DNA of 64,000 nt, taken from Botryotinia globosa. Taxonomy: Eukaryota > Ascomycota > Leotiomycetes > Helotiales > Sclerotiniaceae. Made by a program: the position numbers and the translations under genes. Each line of letters starts with the position of its first letter. Position 1 is the first letter of the stretch. This document shows positions 58,435 through 64,000 of this stretch, piece after piece. The DNA lies in the NCBI GenBank assembly GCA_014898425.1, contig RCSZ01000001.1, positions 1,302,001 through 1,366,000 of the forward strand. The letters are read 5' to 3'. Below the pieces are notes generated by a model. That model was not told the DNA's origin, did not search any database, and saw only the letters and a list, made by a program, of their open reading frames with translations.

Positions 58435-59940
58435 ATGGCCGAAATATTGGACTCTGAGCTTGATAGCTCAAATGACAACAAGATTGGGGAGACTTTTCAT
58501 CATGAGGACTCCGATGATTCTAATACCTTTGATAGTGACCAAGGAGAAGAGGAAGAGGAGGAAGAGGAGGAAGAGGAAGAAGAGGAAGAGGAGGAAGAGG
58601 AGGAAGAGGAGGAAGAGGAGGAAGAGGAGGAAGAGGAGGAAGAAGATTACGGCGCCTTTCAAGACTTCGATGACTTCTCTGACAACCAAGACAACAATCA
58701 GAGTTTCGCTCTTTCCCCTTCAAGAAACCCAAATGTTGAAGGGCTGACAACGGGTGTCTCCAATATCGAGCTCGCAGAAGACGGACCACCTCTCATGTTC
58801 TTTGAAAAATTCAAAGACTTACCCGAAGAAATTCAAATGAGCATTTGGCAATTTAGTGCTCTTCATGTCAGGCGCACCATCGTTATGGATTTTTCGAAAG
58901 ATTTCTTCGACTTTCAAAATTATCCTTCTACGCCAGCTTTTATGCAGGCATGTCAGCAAGCACGAGAATATGGCAGAGAACAATTCTATGCTGTTAACGC
59001 GCAAGGAGTTCTGCATAATTTCACCGACCCTCGACAGATTAACGAGCCTTATTTTTATGTCAACCCCATCAGCGACGACTTTATCCTGAAATTCGGAAAT
59101 GAGAAATCTTGTCCTTTGCCGACTTATTGTCCCATAGAGTTTAGTTCGGAGTATTTGCAACAGGGATTGAGGGCTGGGGAAGAAAAGCTTTATGAAGAAG
59201 AAGTGAAACTGGAAAGGGCTCGTGATTATGTACGTATTCACCATACTCCATCTTGATTCCTTTGGCTAATGATTACACAGCCGAGAATGAGTCGAGTGCC
59301 TGCTACTATTGTACCTGCTTTTTACGTATGTGATCCTAGCGGACGCTATCCTGTCGGAGCCATCCATTGCGACCATATAGTAGATAGGAGCATTGTGCCT
59401 ATTACCCTTCTTCAACACATACCCCCTGGATGGGGAGGCCCAATAAGTATCGATTTCCAAACTCCTGGCGAGCCAGTTTTCCCTATTCCGTTGGCACTTC
59501 CTCCATTCTTCGACAACATTCGATCGGCTGGTATCAACCTCTCAATCAATGACCCTGCACTTGTCGGCTTTGAACATATGACCACTGAGCAACTCCAAAA
59601 ATGGGCCAAAGAGGAAGTTCAACGCAAATTTGACAAAGTGCTCAAGAAATTTTTGGATCGTTTGCCTCATCTCGAACACTTGTTTGTGGTAGTGAGAGCA
59701 TTTGGGAGAAGTAATCAGTGTAAATCAGACCGGGGTCTCCCGCATGAGCTTGAGAAGAAGAAGTGGACGAGTGTGGGCATGGAAAAGGGAAAAGCCAGAT
59801 GTATGGGATACAAAGAGTTCAAACAGTTTGAGAATCAGGCGAAGGTTTGGTTAATGAATGAGAGCATCGATAGGGGAATGCAGATCAATAGCATCGATTT
59901 TGGATTGTATGTTCAGACGAGTGTTTCGTGGGAGGTTTAG
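58435..59940 (+). CDS. 2EXR-domain protein with a 33-residue poly-glutamate tract
   Basis: Exons are 58435-59229 and 59281-59940 (51-bp intron, GTACGT...ACACAG, phase 0), giving 484 residues. The first 120 residues are acidic and disordered, with an unbroken run of 33 Glu (38-70) encoded by a GAGGAA-type microsatellite. A 2EXR-type segment starts near 122 (FFEKFKDLPEEIQMSIW), then VRRTIVMDFS. 2EXR proteins are an F-box-like family strongly expanded in filamentous ascomycetes; their function is unknown. The rest has no motif I recognise but is well structured (PAFMQACQQAREYGREQFY and a Trp-rich C-terminus ending VSWEV). The start is the only early ATG in frame. The Glu run probably varies in length between isolates. 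Confidence 0.83.
58546..58644 (+). repeat. Coding GAG/GAA microsatellite (33 Glu codons)
   Basis: Ninety-nine bases contain only GAG and GAA codons, mostly alternating. A multiple-of-three repeat is tolerated within the reading frame of the 2EXR protein. Confidence 0.95.
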
Positions 59941-60933
59941 GGAGGATGGGGGATCTGAGGGAGTAAGGATTTTGGTTTGCATGTGGGTTTATTCCTGACA
60001 GATATCATGAGTTGGGAAGCTGAAGATTTGGCTGTCGTTATCGCTTGCTAACACCCTGTCAAAGGCTTCATGATGTCTTTCGATATCAGCTCACTGGAAT
60101 TATCGTCTAACCCCCCCCCCTGAGTCTCTACTTGCGAATTTCGTTCAACATTTTACTCGTTTACTTTCCCATCTAAATCAAATTCTACACGAAGGTTATC
60201 ACGGCGCGTATAAGGAAGGGAAAACAGGCATACCATTTCATATCAGGAAGGGAAACAAACATCTGGAGCTCTAAGTCTACAATCGGGGTTCCACATCTGT
60301 CTCTTACATCAGGACTCTTACATCTAACAAGGATTTGGATATTGGATCTCACTTCAATCGTATTGCCTATCGATGAGTTACAGGAATTTGATTACATCTG
60401 GGATAGATTTGCCGGCAATGAAGGTCGTTGAGATGCCTAGGTACTGATAGTAATTGATATTAAAGTAGAATAATCTGAAATGTTTTTATGAGTGTGTTGT
60501 GAAGTAAGGTGATGTGATGTGATGTGATGTGATATGAAATGATGTAGAGTAAGGAGAGTCTTGGGAAGTAGAATGAATGGTGTGAGTGAAGATGTATGTA
60601 CCATGTTCGTGTCATGCTCATGCTTTGATTAGGTTCTCTAGATCAGTATTCTAGAATTGACAATTTTTCGACGAGGGTTGATGTGTGTATGTGAGCGGGT
60701 GAGGGGATGGAGGTAATGAAAGGGGCCCTGGTGAGTTAATAAGGATTCGCCAAAGCTCAAGATACAAATCACATTAGATAGGTACGTAGATATGAGACTT
60801 TTCGATGGTGGTAAGAGTATTTGCTTTTAGTGAGAATAGATATCTTCGTGTAAAAGAGAACCAAAGAATATTACTACACATGAATTCGCGCCCCATCCAC
60901 CATAGATACACAATCCTCCAGTTGAGACATCCC
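59941..60933. other. Intergenic between convergent 2EXR and Shr3 genes
   Basis: It holds both 3' UTRs. Seen here are a C homopolymer near 60110-60120 and a GTGAT/GATGT array at 60508-60532. No gene is visible. Confidence 0.6.
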
Positions 60934-61665
60934 TCACTGTCTCTTCTTCGAAACCGATCTCGTTACATGCCCACTTCCACTCCTCTGCTTCTTGTCAGAT
61001 TCCTTCTTCTCCTGCTCTTCCTTTTCAAACTTCTCCGCCTCGTCTTGATCCTTACGCTCCGCATACCATTGGCCCGCTTGCAAAACCAACACGCCCACCA
61101 AAACCAAAGCTAAGATCGTGTTACTGGCCGCCAAAACCCTCAAACTGTCTTCTCTTCCTACGCCTGCTTCTCCTTCTGGCGCACCAGCCTCGCCATATAA
61201 TCCGAGTGTTACAATGCGCATACCCTTGACAATATTGGTGATGTAAACCACGACGCCGACGACATAGAGAACGAGTGATGCGCCATCGAACAGAAGATTA
61301 GCTTCCGAAGGCTTGAAGAGCTTAATGAAGAGTCCAATGAATCCAACTGAGACGACAATGTGGAGGATACGTGGAATGATGGGTGGAGAAGCGTGCATGA
61401 ATTTCAAATGCTCTTCGATAAAGGTGTAGTAGGCATCAGGAGTGCTTTCGGTGGTCCAAAGAAGAGGGTAATCGTAAGGGAATGAGGAAAAGAGAATCCC
61501 AAGGAAGAAGCATACAGCTGTGATGTGTCAATTGGGGTATTGCTCAATCGAGTATTCTTGGGAAAACTTACGACCGATGATCATAAAGGTCGCGAATGAA
61601 CTCGCGCCTCCTTGACCTCGAGGTTTATCGTACGTCTTGAAGATTGAGACTTTCGAGGTATCCAT
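60934..61665 (-). CDS. Shr3-type ER chaperone for amino-acid permeases
   Basis: Exons are complement(61572-61665) and complement(60934-61517) (54-bp intron, GTAAGT...CACAG), giving 225 residues, the usual Shr3 length. The N-terminus has a short cytosolic piece, then four hydrophobic segments: FATFMIIGPVCFFLGILF, ILHIVVSVGFIGLFIKLF, LVLYVVGVVVYITNIV and ILALVLVGVLVLQAG. The motifs SSFPYDYPLLW and KPSEANLLFDGASL are characteristic of the family. Shr3 (ShrA in Aspergillus) resides in the ER, where it keeps amino-acid permeases from aggregating and helps load them into COPII vesicles. The cytosolic tail is charged and ends KKRQ, a KKXX-type ER retrieval signal. The start at 61665 gives the expected short N-terminus. 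Confidence 0.93.
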
Positions 61666-62476
61666 TTTGTGTATGTGTGAGTGCTATGTATGCGCTGCTG
61701 AGGGGATTGAGGATCTAAAGAATTGATGCGGATGGTTTCTCGGATGATTTCGAATTGTGCGAAAGTTCCACGGATGGTAATGGTAATGGTAATGGTAATA
61801 ATCTTATCTGTTAAGGTGGGCTGGTCTTAGCTATGGTTGATACAATAGTGGGGTGATGAAGTGTAGGTAGGTAGGTAGGTAGGTAGGTAGATAGGTAAAC
61901 TTGTAAGATTCTTAATACAATTTACCAATTATGTATGATGAATTATGATGAATTATGATGAATTATGATGAATTATGATGAATTGTGATAAATTATGATA
62001 AATTACAATTGCGAGCTCAATCTCTGGTAATCTCTGTAATCTCTGGTAATCTCATGTGGAGACCACTAGACTAGGTAGGATAAAGAAGCCGCTAGGATGG
62101 TTTGGGATGTCCTGTACGGGCTACGATTGAATCCCGATGCTCCGGCATAATTTGACATTTTTCGCTCTCGGTACGAACGAATAATACCTATGTATGTACG
62201 TAGGTATATATATATATATATAATATACATCGAATAGAGTTGATAAAGTCCACAGACTGAACTTTCTTTGTATTACTTACGGATCATCTTGGTATGACGG
62301 ATGAGTAGGTAATGACATGAAAATTCAATCAGGAAAAAGAGCTCTTTCTTGAGGTACAAGTAAGTATCAAAGAAGATTCTACAATCTCCATCCATTGTAT
62401 TCAGAACATCCATTACATTCAAGATCTCTTCATATATCTTCTATTTCTATATTCACCAAACTGTCTCTCCATTACG
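61666..62476. other. Divergent intergenic region with simple repeats
   Basis: It holds the promoters of the Shr3 gene and of the SRPBCC-like gene. A TGGTAA array lies near 61770-61799, a TAGG array at 61863-61896 and a 10-bp ATGATGAATT array at 61931-62005. No gene is visible. Confidence 0.65.
61931..62005. repeat. Tandem repeat, 10-bp unit AATTATGATG
   Basis: About seven copies, the last two degenerating to AATTGTGATA and AATTATGATA. Confidence 0.92.
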
Positions 62477-63139
62477 ATGGATATGTCCGTCTACCTCTTC
62501 TGGTTTCTTATCTTTCTTATCATATGTTTACTCTTCATCATTGTGCTTCTCATTCAGAATCACATTGATGAAAAAAGTCTCATTGCTACACCTTCCATCA
62601 AAAAGGACGATGCCGTTTTTACAACCTATGCAAGTGTCAAGATCAATGCATCTGCAGACGATGTTTTCCGTGTAATAACCTCTTCCAAAAAGTACGGAAG
62701 TGGTTATTCCCAATATCAATTCGAGCATGATCAGGAAAAATTGCCAGTCGTGGGTGCCAAGGGGATCTATTCCGTGAGAAACTCCTCATTCTCATTGTGT
62801 AGAAAGTTGTATAAAATCTAATTCGAAGTGTAGTTTCGGGTCGAAGATATACGGGATCGGTGTGTACCTGTTGCGTTAACCGTGCTGGATCCAGTGCACA
62901 GAAAGATGGTCGCGAAGACTACTCAATACCCCAATTGGCTTCTGGGCTCAGAGAGAGTCCAGGAAGTGGTGGCTGTGAAAGGCAAGGCGAATATGTGTGA
63001 GTATAGGACTTGGTTAACTGTGCAGGGAATTGCGGCATATTATCCATTGTTGACAGCAAAAGAAGAGATGGAGGACGTTGTCAGAGATGCGGCTGCAGAA
63101 TTAAAATTGTTTATTGAGTCGCGGAATCGCAAAGTTTAA
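62477..63139 (+). CDS. Membrane-anchored SRPBCC (START-like) family protein
   Basis: Exons are 62477-62773 and 62834-63139. The 60-bp intron (GTGAGA donor, ATCTAAT branch, TGTAG acceptor, phase 0) replaces a stretch with several stops and gives 200 residues. The join GIYSFRVEDIRDR is my inference. A single strongly hydrophobic segment (about 5-28, FWFLIFLIICLLFIIVLLI) anchors the protein. The rest resembles an SRPBCC/polyketide-cyclase-like ligand-binding fold: ASVKINASADDVFRVITS at the start of the first strand and helix, LTVLDPVHRKMV and SERVQEVV in the later sheet, and a long final helix (MEDVVRDAAAELKLFIES). Ligand and role are unknown. If the splice join is wrong the gene may be a pseudogene. 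Confidence 0.72.
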
Positions 63140-63623
63140 CCTCTGAATTCGTAGCAAGAATGCTCGTATTGGGGGTCAATTGACGGGAGGCGAACATTCG
63201 GGGATATCCGTGGTCGCTGGTAAAAGCTCGTCAAATAACGGAGAGAAGCACTAAGAAGGGTGTGTGTATAAAGGGCCCCAGGATTAGGAGAGGTTCCTTG
63301 TCTCCTACCCACCATGACAAAATGTGTTTTTTGAGGACAACTCGTCCTTTGCCTGATGACTTGCAGACGGTAAACATCTTCAGATTTCAAGGATTTACAT
63401 GGGCTCACGAAGGAGATCTTTGACTTCGTCGATTTCCCGGGGCTTGCAAAGCAGATCTCGTCAACGCATACATGCTGTCAATCATAACGAAATGTGCCTA
63501 AAGGGATTGGAAAGAATTCAGTGGATATTAAAGGAACTACTTGTCTTCGCCAATTACTGTCTCCGTATCTAGCTCTATTAAGCTTTGTACTCCCGTCTGC
63601 ATCTCGCCTTAACGACATCAGAA
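63140..63623. other. Intergenic between convergent SRPBCC-like and sugar transporter genes
   Basis: This 484-bp gap lies between two 3' ends. Nothing is recognised in it. Confidence 0.6.
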
Positions 63624-63971
63624 TCATACGATCCTCTCTTCTGTATGGTGAGCAGCTGACTTCTCGTCCAAACCACCATTACTAGTCTCGGCGCCAAGCT
63701 GCAGATCATGTTCCGCGGCAATGACTCTTGCCTTCTCGGTCGCAGCTTGACCACCAACGAGCGCATTGTCTCCATCGAAATGCTTCACGATTTCTTCCAA
63801 AGGAGTGTTTCGTGTCTCGATATAAAACTTCCAGACAACAAAGAGCTCAAAGGTCAACCATACGCAATAGAATATGTAATACTTCCAGTGAAGATGGTCC
63901 AAAGCGATTGGGTTAACATATTGGTTGAAGAATAATGAGAGGTCAACAGCCAAAAACATGACGGTCATTCC
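63624..63971 (-). CDS. 3' exon of an MFS sugar transporter, cut by the window edge
   Basis: The last exon starts after a TATAG acceptor (63972-63973) and ends with the stop at 63624-63626. Residues MTVMFLAVDLSLFFNQYVNPIAL are followed by a last membrane segment (YYIFYCVWLTFELFVVWKF) and then YIETRNTPLEEIVKHFDG, the typical end of fungal hexose and lactose permease-like transporters of the major facilitator superfamily. The remaining 45 or so residues are a hydrophilic tail. The substrate cannot be told from this part. The rest of the gene lies beyond position 64000. Confidence 0.85.
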   Translation of the reverse strand, partial: GMTVMFLAVDLSLFFNQYVNPIALDHLHWKYYIFYCVWLTFELFVVWKFYIETRNTPLEEIVKHFDGDNALVGGQAATEKARVIAAEHDLQLGAETSNGGLDEKSAAHHTEERIV

Positions 63972-64000
63972 CTATAATTTCAATTAGCGACGCCAGCAAA

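Overview
The window looks like nuclear DNA of a filamentous ascomycete, most likely a leotiomycete of the Botrytis/Sclerotinia type. The evidence is short introns (48-83 bp in most genes) with GTAAGT-like donors and CTAAC/CTGAC branch sites, AT-leaning intergenic DNA full of microsatellites, fungal-specific families (division-2 chitin synthase, Skt5/Chs4, 2EXR, Shr3, SidD-type NRPS) and long gene-poor gaps. The genus is an inference from overall protein flavour. Thirteen protein genes are supported, plus the ends of two more at the window edges. Most had to be re-spliced by eye; the exon coordinates are given with each gene.

Region 1 (1-16614) is a hydroxamate siderophore locus. It holds a SidF-like transacylase (minus), a SidH-like enoyl-CoA hydratase (plus), a SidD/NPS6-type NRPS of about 2,101 residues with a degenerate second adenylation domain (plus), and a full-size ABC transporter of the SitT/ABCB kind (plus). 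This order matches what is known of the Aspergillus fumigatus fusarinine C/TAFC cluster. The two tailoring enzymes end in peroxisomal-type tripeptides (SKL and PKL). The NRPS promoter carries five copies of ATCTGATAA, the GATA-type iron repressor (SreA) site, within 330 bp, and the ABC promoter carries one more. Two matches to the CBC:HapX bipartite motif lie in the same promoters. Together these imply a compact iron-regulated unit: acyl group made and transferred in peroxisomes, assembly by the NRPS, transport by the ABC protein.

Region 2 (16615-32126) is gene-poor. It holds a WD40 protein with a long acidic N-terminal half, a three-exon small secreted cysteine-containing protein of 91 residues (26333-26772), and a Skt5/Chs4-like Sel1-repeat protein with a C-terminal CaaX box.

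Region 3 (32127-42700) holds a class IV (Chs3-like) chitin synthase, divergent from the Skt5/Chs4 gene and about 4 kb away. Enzyme and activator are therefore neighbours. AT-rich islands and minisatellites lie on both sides of the synthase gene.

Region 4 (42720-51107) has a single-pass cysteine-rich membrane protein and a large modular wall protein. The latter carries four near-identical 6-Cys modules, Pro/Ser/Ala linkers, a Thr/Ser stalk and a C-terminal GH17 glucanase domain.

Region 5 (53834-63139) is a denser housekeeping stretch. It has an SOD-fold mitochondrial ribosomal protein without metal ligands, a molybdenum cofactor sulfurase (HxB type) head-to-head with it, a 2EXR protein with a 33-residue Glu run, the amino-acid-permease chaperone Shr3, and an SRPBCC-like membrane-anchored protein. 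The right edge (63624-63971) is the last exon of an MFS sugar transporter. No tRNA, rRNA, CRISPR array or intact transposon was seen.
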